Shown: in pieces, positions 1-6,027 of the stretch | Numbering within the stretch: the first letter of the stretch is position 1 | Layout: the number at the start of each line of letters is the position of its first letter | Assembly (NCBI GenBank): GCA_022798855.1 | Contig: JAAWNI010000093.1 | Coordinates: forward strand, 1-8,289 | Length of the DNA stretch: 8,289 nucleotides | Direction: 5' to 3' | Source of the DNA: Lawsonibacter sp. | GTDB lineage: Bacteria; Bacillota; Clostridia; Oscillospirales; Oscillospiraceae | Translations under genes and position numbers: made by a program | The notes under the pieces: model-generated | What the model saw: the letters and a program-made list of their open reading frames with translations, nothing else | Told to the model about the DNA's origin: nothing | Database searches by the model: none

Positions 1-101
1 AAAATCTTGAAATCCACAAAGGATTCCTGCGATTTTTTGCCTTGCTGGGCGGCAAAATCTCTCGTTCACCCGGCATTTTCGCTTATGAATACCGGTTCTT
101 A
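1..101 (-). mobile_element. MITE-like fold-back repeat, copy A (partial, cut by window edge)
   Basis: This is an AT-richer non-coding block whose reverse complement matches the left half of the copy at 6078-6207; shared blocks include AAGCGAAAATG, ATTTTGCCGCC and TGTGGATTTCAAGATTTT. Its outer end, GGTTCTTA at 94-101, is the terminal inverted repeat seen at all copies. Its first 34 bases match 8256-8289 with one mismatch. The end of the element overlaps the stop codon of the dehydrogenase (TAA read on the minus strand at 99-101). There is no coding capacity, so any movement would need a transposase supplied elsewhere. That it is a MITE is inferred from structure and copy number in this window only. 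Confidence 0.72.
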
Positions 102-1031
102 CTTTACAAGATTCACCAGCGCCTCCCCGGCCAGATACCGGCGCAGATTCTCCTGGGCCATCTCCACGCACCTCCGGCGGGTGATCTCCAGCCGCATTCC
201 TCCGGCCACGTGGGGGGTGAGGAGCAGGTTGGGCACGTCCCACAAGGGGCTTTCGGAGGGCAGGGGCTCCGGGGTGGCGACGTCCAGGGCCGCGCCCCAC
301 AGCTTCCCTCCCCGCATGGCCGCCGCCAGGGCCTCCTGGTCCAGCACGGACCCCCGGCCGGCGCTGATGAGGACGGCGTCGTCCTTCATCAGGGCGATGC
401 GTCGGGCGTCCATCAGCCCCGCCGTCTGGGGGGAGTGGGGGAGGGCCAGGGCCACCACGTCGGCCTGGGGCAGGAGGGCGTCCAGCTGGTCCATGGCCTG
501 GACCTGGTCAAAGCCCTCCACCGGGCCGGACACGGTCCGCTTCAAGCCGATGGTCTTGGCGCCCAGGCCCTGGCACAGCTTGGCGAAGTCGGAGCCCACA
601 TGGCCCGCCCCCGCCACCAGCACTGTGCCCCCCAGGATGGTCTTCATGGGGCCCTCGTCCTTCCAGACGTGGGAGCGCTGGCTGTCCAGATAGGCGGGCA
701 GGCGGCGGCAGACGGCCAGCAGGCTGGTGAGCATGTGCTCGGCCACGCTGCGGCTGTTGGAGCCGCTGGAGGAGGTGAACAGCGCCCCCTGGGGCAGAAA
801 GCCGCTGTACTCCTCGGTGCCCGCCCACATGGTCTGGAACCATTTCAGGCTGGCCGCCCCCCTCATCATCTCCGGCCGGGGCCAGCCGAACACCACCGTG
901 GCGGCGGCGATCTGCTCCGGGGTGACGGTGCCGCTCCTGGCGTAGACGTGGACGGCGTCGGGGGCGATGGCCTGGAACTCCTCCGCTTCCCCCTCGTGCA
1001 GGGGGAGGAGGTTTAAAATGTATTCAGACAT
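99..1031 (-). CDS. D-2-hydroxyacid dehydrogenase, NAD(P)-binding
   Basis: This 310-residue protein is a cytosolic oxidoreductase of the D-isomer-specific 2-hydroxyacid dehydrogenase family, which interconverts 2-keto acids and D-2-hydroxy acids with NAD(P)H. The Rossmann nucleotide-binding motif GAGHVG is at residues 141-146. The expected catalytic residues are visible: Arg225 in SAGRGSVLD, Glu255 in TPEPLP, and His274 in LTPHVAGG. Length is normal for the family. I chose the ATG at 1029-1031 because AAGGAG lies 8 bases upstream; an in-frame TTG at 1047-1049 would place the ribosome site inside the gene. The gene is divergent from recG and has its own near-consensus promoter. Substrate cannot be read from sequence; glyoxylate/hydroxypyruvate or a branched keto acid are possibilities. 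The stop codon lies in the end of a repeat element, but the C-terminus does not look truncated. Confidence 0.93.
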   Translation of the reverse strand: MSEYILNLLPLHEGEAEEFQAIAPDAVHVYARSGTVTPEQIAAATVVFGWPRPEMMRGAASLKWFQTMWAGTEEYSGFLPQGALFTSSSGSNSRSVAEHMLTSLLAVCRRLPAYLDSQRSHVWKDEGPMKTILGGTVLVAGAGHVGSDFAKLCQGLGAKTIGLKRTVSGPVEGFDQVQAMDQLDALLPQADVVALALPHSPQTAGLMDARRIALMKDDAVLISAGRGSVLDQEALAAAMRGGKLWGAALDVATPEPLPSESPLWDVPNLLLTPHVAGGMRLEITRRRCVEMAQENLRRYLAGEALVNLVK

Positions 1032-1039
1032 GGATGGTA

Positions 1040-1045
1040 CTCCTT
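1040..1045 (-). promoter_or_regulatory. Ribosome binding site deciding the dehydrogenase start
   Basis: Read on the minus strand this is AAGGAG (within GAAAGGAG), 8 bases before the ATG at 1029-1031. It rules in that ATG over the upstream in-frame TTG. Confidence 0.8.
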
Positions 1046-1072
1046 TCAAATTTCGGGCAGGCCGTTTCCCAC

Positions 1073-1101
1073 ATTATATCGAACGCCGCCCTCCGTGGCA
1101 A
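1073..1101 (-). promoter_or_regulatory. Sigma-A-type promoter for the dehydrogenase
   Basis: On the minus strand the -35 box TTGCCA (1096-1101) and a perfect -10 box TATAAT (1073-1078) are separated by exactly 17 bases. Transcription would start near 1066 and give a leader of about 35 bases that contains the ribosome site. This is the best promoter match in the window. Confidence 0.8.
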
Positions 1102-1116
1102 CCCCCATTCTTCGCC

Positions 1117-1145
1117 TTTACTCCCCGGCCAAGCTGTGGTAAGAT
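1117..1145 (+). promoter_or_regulatory. Candidate promoter for recG (extended -10)
   Basis: TTTACT (1117-1122) and TAAGAT (1140-1145) are 17 bases apart, each matching 4 of 6 consensus positions. TGG directly before the -10 box supplies the extended -10 TGn element. It faces away from the dehydrogenase promoter, and the two -35 boxes are only 15 bases apart, so binding at one could affect the other. Confidence 0.55.
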
Positions 1146-1161
1146 AGAAAAAACTGCGGCG

Positions 1162-1170
1162 AAAGGAGGT
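1162..1170 (+). promoter_or_regulatory. Ribosome binding site deciding the recG start
   Basis: AAAGGAGGT lies 6 bases before the ATG at 1177. The reading frame is open further upstream to 967, but that part overlaps the divergent gene and its promoter and has no such site. Confidence 0.85.
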
Positions 1171-1176
1171 GCGCCC

Positions 1177-3267
1177 ATGGACGCCACCCTAGAAACCCCG
1201 CTCACCGATTTCCCCGGCGTGGGGGAGGCACGGGCCAAAAAGCTGGAGAAGCTGGGCCTGTCAACCGCCGCCGACCTTCTCGCCTGGTATCCCAGGGACT
1301 ACGAGGACCGGCGGAAGGTCTACACCGTGGCCGAGGCCCCCCTGGAGGAGCGGGTATGCGTGGCCGCCATGGCGGCGGAGCACCCCCGGCTGTCCCGCAT
1401 CCGGAAGGGGCTGGAGCTGGTCCAGGTGAAGGTGGTGGACCACACCGGGGCCCTGCACCTCACCTTTTTCAATCAGAGCTACATCGAGCGGGCCATCCGG
1501 GCCGGGGAGGAGTACATCTTCTACGGGGCGGTGGAGGGGCAGGGCCGGCGGCGGACTATGGTCAACCCCATATTCGAGCGGGCGGACAGGCAGAGCTTCA
1601 CCGGCCGCATCATGCCCGTCTACCGGCTGACGGCGGGCATCTCCAACCATCTGCTGGCGTCCCTCACCCGGCAGGCCCTGCCCTGCGCCGAGGGCCTGCC
1701 CGAGACGCTGCCCCAGCGGGTCCGCCAGGAGCACCAGCTGGCGGCGGCGGAGTTCTCCCTGAAAAACATCCACTTCCCCCAGGACGAGGAGTCCCTGGAG
1801 CTGGCCCGGCGGCGGCTGGCCTTCGAGGAGCTGTTCTATCTGGCGGTAGGCCTGAGCTTTTTGAAGGACCGCCGGGGGCAGGAGGGGGCGGGGGCCCCTG
1901 TCCCGCCCCGGCCCAAGGAGGATTTTCTCAAGCTCCTCCCCTTCACCCCTACCCAGGCCCAGAGCCGGGTGATGGACGAGGCGGCCGCCGACATGGTGTC
2001 GGGCCGGCCTATGAACCGGCTGGTCCAGGGGGACGTGGGCTCCGGCAAGACCGCCGTGGCCGCTTATGCCGGGTGGCTGTGCGCCGGGGGCGGCTTTCAG
2101 GCCGCCCTGATGGCCCCCACCGAGGTGCTGGCCGAGCAGCACTATAGATCCTTGTCCGCCCTGCTGGCCCCCGCCGGAGTGCGGGTGGGGCTGCTCACCG
2201 GCTCCATGACCGCCGCCGGAAAGAAAAAAATCCGGTCCGCCCTGGAGTTTGGGGAGATAGATTTTGTGGTGGGCACCCACGCCCTCATCTCCGAGGGGGT
2301 GGCCTTCCGCAGGCTGGCCCTCATCGTGGCCGACGAGCAGCACCGGTTCGGGGTGGCCCAGCGGGCCGCCCTGGCCGCCAAAAGCGGGGAGGGAACCGCC
2401 CCCCACGTGCTGGTCATGTCGGCCACACCCATCCCCCGGACCCTGGCCCTCATCATCTATGGCGACCTGGACGTCTCCGTCATCGACCAGCTCCCACCGG
2501 GCCGCACCCCCATCGCCACCTATGTGGTCCGGGAGGACAAGCGCCAGCGGATGTATGGCTTTGTCCGGAAGCAGGTGGAGGAGGGGCGGCAGGCCTATAT
2601 CATCTGCCCCGCCGTGGAGGAGAACCCGGACGCCGCCCTCCCCGGGGAGGAGCGCCCCGCCCTGAACCTGAAAGCCGTCAAGACCTACGCCGAAAAGCTC
2701 CAGAAGGAGGTCTTCCCAGACCTGCGGCTGGGCATCCTCCACGGGAAGATGAAGCCCAGGGAGAAGGAAGCGGCCATGTCCGCCTTTTCCAGCGGGGAGA
2801 CTCAGGTACTGGTGGCCACCACCGTGGTGGAGGTGGGGGTGGACGTGCCCAACGCCTCCCTCATCATCATCGAGAACGCCGACCGCTTCGGGCTCAGCCA
2901 GCTCCATCAGCTCCGGGGCCGGGTGGGCCGGGGGCAGCACCCCTCCCACTGCGTCCTCATCACCGGCACCCGCAGCCGGGAAGCCATGGAGCGGCTGCAT
3001 ACCCTGGCTTCCACCACCGACGGCTTCAAGATATCCGAGGAGGACCTGAAAGCCCGGGGGCCGGGGGACTTCTTCGGCAACCGCCAGCACGGCCTGCCCC
3101 AGATGAAGCTGGCCGACCTGGCCGGGGACATGCGCCTGCTCAGCGAAGCCCAGGAGGCCGCCCGTTCCCTGCTGGAGCGGGACCCCCAGCTCGCCGGCCC
3201 GGAGAACCGGCCCGTCTGGGAGCGGGTGCGCCAGCTCTTCGCCGACACGCCGGATATCTTTAATTAG
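1177..3267 (+). CDS. recG: ATP-dependent DNA helicase RecG
   Basis: RecG is a double-stranded DNA translocase that remodels stalled replication forks and branch-migrates Holliday junctions. At 696 residues it is the usual family length. Residues about 11-45 form the N-terminal helix-hairpin-helix-like segment (DFPGVGEARAKKLEKLG), followed by the OB-fold wedge domain at about 60-150. Helicase motif I, GDVGSGKT, is at 285-292; the Walker B box is DEQH at 386-389; motif III is MSATPIPRT at 414-422; motif VI is QLHQLRGRVGRG at 575-586. The RecG-specific C-terminal block starts at GPGDFFG, 628-634. All key residues are intact. The gene stands alone: divergent from the dehydrogenase and followed by about 400 bases of repeats. 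No clean terminator directly follows the stop; the hairpins from 3321 onward may serve. Identification is secure. Confidence 0.98.
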   Translation: MDATLETPLTDFPGVGEARAKKLEKLGLSTAADLLAWYPRDYEDRRKVYTVAEAPLEERVCVAAMAAEHPRLSRIRKGLELVQVKVVDHTGALHLTFFNQSYIERAIRAGEEYIFYGAVEGQGRRRTMVNPIFERADRQSFTGRIMPVYRLTAGISNHLLASLTRQALPCAEGLPETLPQRVRQEHQLAAAEFSLKNIHFPQDEESLELARRRLAFEELFYLAVGLSFLKDRRGQEGAGAPVPPRPKEDFLKLLPFTPTQAQSRVMDEAAADMVSGRPMNRLVQGDVGSGKTAVAAYAGWLCAGGGFQAALMAPTEVLAEQHYRSLSALLAPAGVRVGLLTGSMTAAGKKKIRSALEFGEIDFVVGTHALISEGVAFRRLALIVADEQHRFGVAQRAALAAKSGEGTAPHVLVMSATPIPRTLALIIYGDLDVSVIDQLPPGRTPIATYVVREDKRQRMYGFVRKQVEEGRQAYIICPAVEENPDAALPGEERPALNLKAVKTYAEKLQKEVFPDLRLGILHGKMKPREKEAAMSAFSSGETQVLVATTVVEVGVDVPNASLIIIENADRFGLSQLHQLRGRVGRGQHPSHCVLITGTRSREAMERLHTLASTTDGFKISEEDLKARGPGDFFGNRQHGLPQMKLADLAGDMRLLSEAQEAARSLLERDPQLAGPENRPVWERVRQLFADTPDIFN

Positions 3268-3302
3268 CGTTTTGTCCAGCTTGCTGCCCCCGTCCCCCTG
3301 AG

Positions 3303-3450
3303 AAAGGAATCCCCCCGCCACCGGGTTTCACCCGGCGGCCCTCCCCCCTTTAACAAGGGGGGCTTGGGTGCTTGAAGGCCCCGGTTCTGCTCCAAAGGCC
3401 CCCTTGCTAAAGGGGGCTGGCACGGCGCAGCCGTGACTGGGGGATTCTTT
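3303..3450 (+). repeat. Multi-hairpin intergenic repeat with terminal inverted repeats
   Basis: The element is bounded by AAAGGAATCCCCC (3303-3315) and GGGGGATTCTTT (3439-3450), inverted copies differing by one inserted G. Inside are four perfect hairpins in a row: CCGGGT/ACCCGG (3321-3335), CCCCCCTT/AAGGGGGG (3343-3362), GCCCCCTT/AAGGGGGC (3398-3417) and CACGGC/GCCGTG (3421-3435), all with 3- or 4-base loops. There is no coding capacity. Elements of this look are, from memory, common between genes in Oscillospiraceae. The hairpins could end recG transcription or protect its mRNA 3' end. The arrangement resembles REP/BIME or MITE elements; assignment to a named family is not possible here. 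Confidence 0.7.
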
Positions 3451-3473
3451 CACTTTGAACTGCTGCGTTTGCC

Positions 3474-3572
3474 GGAATCCCCATGCCGCCAGAGAACGGC
3501 GCGCCGGGGTCGTCGCGCCCTACAGATTTCTTATAAACGGAATCCCCCCCCACCTCTTTAACAAGGGGGCCC
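3474..3572 (+). repeat. Nested fragments of the same and other intergenic repeats
   Basis: Two further GGAATCCCC starts occur here, at about 3475 and 3539. The second runs through CCCCCCCC, a short degenerate stretch, then CTTTAACAAGGGGG, matching the left part of the element at 3303-3450, and breaks off without the right half. Between them, GGCGCGCC and a block ending GCGCCCTACAG look like the edge of another GC-rich repeat. No gene is visible. I read this as layered insertions and decay. Confidence 0.5.
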
Positions 3573-3586
3573 AATGGGAACACAGA

Positions 3587-3650
3587 GGAAAAACGAAGTT
3601 TTTCCGAAAGTTTTTTCTTTGGTTCTTTCTTTTTTCAAAAAAGAAAGAAC
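3587..3650 (+). repeat. AT-rich tandem hairpins just before the acetyltransferase gene
   Basis: The first hairpin is GGAAAAAC, loop GAA, GTTTTTCC (3587-3605). A T6 stretch follows, then a perfect 14-bp inverted repeat GTTCTTTCTTTTTT (3622-3635) with its complement at 3637-3650 around a single C. The reverse complement of 3603-3650 is clearly related to 6028-6071, so this is a dispersed element and not a unique leader. It ends 6 bases before the ribosome site of the next gene. It could act as a terminator or attenuator; that is inference. Confidence 0.6.
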
Positions 3651-3671
3651 ACTATCAAAGGAGGAATTGAC

Positions 3672-4124
3672 ATGCTCACTTTCCGCAGCCTGACGCCGGA
3701 GGACCACGACCTGGTGCTCCCCATGGTACAAGATTTTTACCTCAGCGACGCAGTGGACCACCCAGTGGACAACGACATACTGGAGCGGTCCTTCCGGGAC
3801 GCCGCCGACCCCGCCGAGCCCCTTCTCCGGGGCCTGCTGGTCCAGTGGGAGGGCCAGCCCGCCGGGTATATATACGTCACCCAGTGCTACGCCGCCGAGG
3901 TGGGGGGCCGGTGCGTCTTTATCGAGGAGCTGTACTTAAAGCCGGAGTTCCGCCACCGGGGCCTGGGGGTCCAAATCATGGCCTGGCTGGAGGAGGAGTA
4001 CCCCGCCGCCTACCGTTTCCGGCTGGAGGTCACCCAGGTCAACCAGGGGGCGGTCCGCCTGTACCAGAAGGCGGGATACCAATTTCTGCGCTACGACCAG
4101 ATGATCCTGGACAAAATCAAATGA
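3672..4124 (+). CDS. GNAT-family N-acetyltransferase
   Basis: This 150-residue cytosolic enzyme of the GCN5-related N-acetyltransferase fold transfers an acetyl group from acetyl-CoA to an amine; the acceptor is unknown. The acetyl-CoA pyrophosphate-binding loop of motif A is present as RHRGLG (residues 94-99), after the typical strand EELYLKPEF. The C-terminal signature is also present: N124 followed by A127 and LYQKAGY (130-136). Length is standard for a single-domain GNAT. AAAGGAGG lies 7 bases before the ATG, so the start is secure. The next gene begins 14 bases after the stop, suggesting a two-gene operon. I found no good promoter directly upstream; the preceding sequence is repeat hairpins. 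Confidence 0.93.
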   Translation: MLTFRSLTPEDHDLVLPMVQDFYLSDAVDHPVDNDILERSFRDAADPAEPLLRGLLVQWEGQPAGYIYVTQCYAAEVGGRCVFIEELYLKPEFRHRGLGVQIMAWLEEEYPAAYRFRLEVTQVNQGAVRLYQKAGYQFLRYDQMILDKIK

Positions 4125-4138
4125 AAGAGGGATAAGCT

Positions 4139-4507
4139 ATGACCCCAATTGAAAAGGCCCGGGAGCTCCGGGCCAGCACCGACGTCCACTACAACTGCTG
4201 CCAGTCCGTCCTGATCCCCTTTGCCCAGCGGATGGGGCTCACCGAGGAGCAGGCCTTCGCCCTGGGGGCCAACTTTCAGGGCGGCATGCGCTGCGGCGCC
4301 GCCTGCGGCACCCTGACGGGGGCCATGATGGTGCTGGGCATGACCAACTACCCCCCGGAACAGGCGGACGCCTTCCGGAGGCAGTTCGTCAGCGAGCACG
4401 GGGATGTGAACTGCGCCGCCCTCCTCAAGGCCGCCCACGAGCGGGGCATCCCCCGGAAGGAGCACTGTGACGGGCTGGTCTTTCAGGTGGTGGAAGCGCT
4501 GGACTGA
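4139..4507 (+). CDS. C_GCAxxG_C_C family putative redox protein
   Basis: This is a 122-residue cysteine-rich protein of the family described as putative redox-active, with four conserved cysteines and a CGAxxG motif. Here the motif is CGAACG at residues 52-57, followed by TLTGAMM. Other cysteines are the vicinal pair Cys20-Cys21 (NCCQSV), Cys56 inside the motif, Cys92 and Cys110. Spacing and the order of conserved cysteines fit the family, whose biochemical function is not established; metal or cluster binding and thiol chemistry are the usual suggestions. No signal peptide or membrane helix is seen. AAGAGGGA lies 6 bases before the ATG. It follows the acetyltransferase by 14 bases and is probably co-transcribed. 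A strong hairpin follows 10 bases after the stop. Confidence 0.88.
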   Translation: MTPIEKARELRASTDVHYNCCQSVLIPFAQRMGLTEEQAFALGANFQGGMRCGAACGTLTGAMMVLGMTNYPPEQADAFRRQFVSEHGDVNCAALLKAAHERGIPRKEHCDGLVFQVVEALD

Positions 4508-4517
4508 GCGGGAAAAA

Positions 4518-4552
4518 CCACACAGGGGCGCCCGGCGGGCGCCCCTGTGTGG
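4518..4552 (+). terminator. Strong 16-bp hairpin after the redox protein gene
   Basis: CCACACAGGGGCGCCC (4518-4533) and its perfect complement (4537-4552) enclose a three-base loop, GGC. On the plus strand no T-run follows (TGATCTGG). Five A bases precede it, so the canonical hairpin-plus-T5 form exists only on the minus strand. It probably ends the GNAT/redox operon as a T-less terminator or mRNA 3'-end protector. Confidence 0.65.
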
Positions 4553-4783
4553 TGATCTGGAAGGATGGATGAAAAAGGAATGATAGAGTCAAAGCTCAAA
4601 AACCCTTGGGAGCGGCGGCAAGAGCGGCAGCCGGCGCTTCGTTAAATTTTTAACCCTTGCTCTGTGAATGACTTTACCACTCCCCACGGAGAAATGCCAT
4701 CCCCAAATCCATTATATTTTGTATTGGTGTTTAGTTATGATTTCCGGCCCGGAAAAAAGAGCGTCTTTTCAGGGGATTTTTAT
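4553..4783. other. Gene-poor spacer
   Basis: About 230 bases, AT-richer than the flanking genes, without a convincing gene. Small palindromes are present: GTTAAA/TTTAAC at 4641-4654 and TTTCCGG/CCGGAAA at 4742-4756. One 26-codon reading frame (4565-4645) is too weakly supported to call. On the minus strand a TATAAT occurs near 4710, but without a matching -35 box. Confidence 0.5.
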
Positions 4784-4878
4784 GTAGGGGCGGCCTGTGG
4801 CCGCCCGCAAAAAAGATGTATCCGCCTATCACAAACGGGCGGCCAAAGGCCGCACCTGCCTATCCCCGAAAGGGGATA
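4784..4878 (+). repeat. GC-rich hairpin repeat ending in a GAAA-loop hairpin
   Basis: The block starts TGTAGGGGCGGCC and ends GGCCGCACCTGCCTA, imperfect inverted ends. It contains two hairpins, GCGGCC-TGT-GGCCGC (4791-4805) and GCGGCC-AAA-GGCCGC (4840-4854). Directly after comes a perfect 7-bp stem TATCCCC/GGGGATA closed by the tetraloop GAAA (4861-4878). No gene is visible. This type of TGTAGGGGCGGCC repeat is, from memory, widespread between genes in related gut Clostridia. Confidence 0.55.
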
Positions 4879-4912
4879 AAATGAAGGCAAGCGCGCCCCG
4901 GGAAAGGAGCTC

Positions 4913-4941
4913 TTGCAATCCCCGGCCCCAGGGGGTATGAT
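4913..4941 (+). promoter_or_regulatory. Sigma-A-type promoter for mutY
   Basis: TTGCAA (4913-4918) and TATGAT (4936-4941) are 17 bases apart, matching 4 and 5 of 6 consensus positions. Transcription would begin near 4948, leaving about 26 bases of leader before the TTG start of mutY. Confidence 0.65.
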
Positions 4942-4960
4942 ATGGTGGACAAAAGACAGA

Positions 4961-4966
4961 GAGGAG
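4961..4966 (+). promoter_or_regulatory. Ribosome binding site deciding the TTG start of mutY
   Basis: GAGGAG lies 7 bases before the TTG at 4974. No in-frame ATG is available near the N-terminus before the conserved LPWR region, so the TTG start is the only one with a proper site. Confidence 0.75.
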
Positions 4967-4973
4967 CCTGGCC

Positions 4974-6017
4974 TTGGACGAACTGCGGCAGCTGCCTATC
5001 CCTCTGCTGGTCTGGTACCGGGAGAACGCCCGGACCCTGCCCTGGCGGAGCGACCCCACCCCCTATCACGTGTGGGTGTCTGAAATCATGCTCCAGCAGA
5101 CCCGGGTGGCGGCGGTGCTGGACTACTACCGCCGGTTTCTGGCGGCCGCCCCTGGGCCGGAGCATCTGGCCGCCCTGCCCCAGGACCAGCTGATGAAGCT
5201 TTGGCAGGGCCTGGGCTACTACAGCCGGGCCAGAAACCTGCAAAAAGCGGCGGTCCAGATCATGGAGCGCCACGGCGGGGTATTCCCAAATACTTATGAG
5301 GACATCCGGGCGCTGGCCGGGGTGGGGGACTACACGGCCGGGGCCATCTCCTCCATCGCCTTCGGCCTGCCCGTCCCGGCGGTGGACGGGAACGTCCTGC
5401 GGGTGGCCGCCCGGGTGGCCGGGGACGGCGGCGACATCACCACCCCCGCCATGAAAAGGAAGGTCGCCCAGGCCCTGGCGGAGGTGATCCCCCTGGACGC
5501 CCCCGGGGACTTCAACCAGGCCCTGATGGAGCTGGGGGCCACCGTCTGCCTGCCCAACGGCGCGCCCCTGTGTGGACGGTGCCCGGCGGCGGGGTTCTGC
5601 CGGGCCTTTCAGGAGGGCCGCACCGGGGAGCTGCCCGTCAAAGCGGCAAAAAAGGCCCGGCGGGTGGAGGAGCGGACCGTCTACCTCCTCTTCCACGGGG
5701 ACGGCGTAGCCCTGCGCCGCCGCCCGGACCGGGGCCTGCTGGCCGGGCTGTGGGAGTACCCCAACGAGCTGGCGGAGGGCAGGGATTGGCTCAGGGAGTG
5801 GGGGCTGTCCGCGCCGCTGGAGAAAGCGGGGGCGGGCAAGCACATTTTCACCCATATCGAGTGGCGCATGGCCGCCCTGGCCGGGGAGTTGGACAGCCCC
5901 GACCTGCCGGAGGGCTGGGTCTGGGCGGGGCGGACCGACCTGCGGGACACCTACGCCGTCCCCAACGCCTTCCAGAGTTTTTCCCGGTTGGTGATGGACC
6001 GGCTGGGGCATTTTTAA
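4974..6017 (+). CDS. mutY: A/G-specific adenine DNA glycosylase MutY
   Basis: MutY removes adenine mispaired with 8-oxoguanine, starting base excision repair and preventing G-to-T changes. The 347-residue protein is full length. The catalytic glutamate is Glu37 in SEIMLQQTR and the catalytic aspartate is Asp138 in AVDGNV, the same numbers as in E. coli MutY. LAGVGDYTAGAI (114-125) is the helix-hairpin-helix. The [4Fe-4S] cysteines are 192, 200, 203 and 209, with seven residues between the first two where E. coli has six. The C-terminal MutT-like domain (about 232-347) that reads 8-oxoguanine has GLLAGLWEYP and HIFTHIEW. Translation starts at TTG, which may keep expression modest. It has its own promoter and is followed within 10 bases by an AT-rich hairpin. 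Confidence 0.97.
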   Translation: MDELRQLPIPLLVWYRENARTLPWRSDPTPYHVWVSEIMLQQTRVAAVLDYYRRFLAAAPGPEHLAALPQDQLMKLWQGLGYYSRARNLQKAAVQIMERHGGVFPNTYEDIRALAGVGDYTAGAISSIAFGLPVPAVDGNVLRVAARVAGDGGDITTPAMKRKVAQALAEVIPLDAPGDFNQALMELGATVCLPNGAPLCGRCPAAGFCRAFQEGRTGELPVKAAKKARRVEERTVYLLFHGDGVALRRRPDRGLLAGLWEYPNELAEGRDWLREWGLSAPLEKAGAGKHIFTHIEWRMAALAGELDSPDLPEGWVWAGRTDLRDTYAVPNAFQSFSRLVMDRLGHF

Positions 6018-6027
6018 CGGGGGTTTT

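Noticed and set aside
42..1016. A 324-codon plus-strand frame over the dehydrogenase
   Set aside because: Antisense shadow rich in Gly/His/Gln; the minus-strand dehydrogenase has intact NAD-binding and catalytic residues plus promoter and ribosome site.
1261..3321. A 686-codon open frame on the minus strand opposite recG
   Set aside because: It is a shadow of the high-GC recG codons: low-complexity Gly/Pro/His/Leu-rich protein, no ribosome site, no family features, while recG has every helicase motif.
3532..3537. TATAAA as a -10 box for the acetyltransferase operon
   Set aside because: No acceptable -35 box lies 16-18 bases upstream, and a long hairpin region separates it from the gene.
3303..3572. 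Possible CRISPR array
   Set aside because: The repeated blocks are unequal, inverted and irregularly spaced, without constant-length spacers or nearby cas genes.
3587..3671. T-box or metabolite riboswitch before the acetyltransferase
   Set aside because: No conserved riboswitch core was seen, and the hairpins are copies of a dispersed element that also occurs after mutY.
4553..4783. tRNA or small structured RNA in the gap
   Set aside because: No cloverleaf, no TTCGA-type T-loop context with acceptor pairing, and only short isolated palindromes.
4664..4879. A 71-codon frame across the gap before mutY
   Set aside because: It runs through the hairpin repeat, lacks a ribosome site and has no protein-like features.
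4942..5193. ATG at 4942 as an alternative first gene before mutY
   Set aside because: It is in a different frame from mutY, has no ribosome site, and would begin only a base after the -10 box.
4860..6011. A 383-codon open frame on the minus strand opposite mutY
   Set aside because: Same GC-driven shadow effect; repetitive Gly/Pro/Gln-rich composition and it covers the mutY promoter and catalytic regions.
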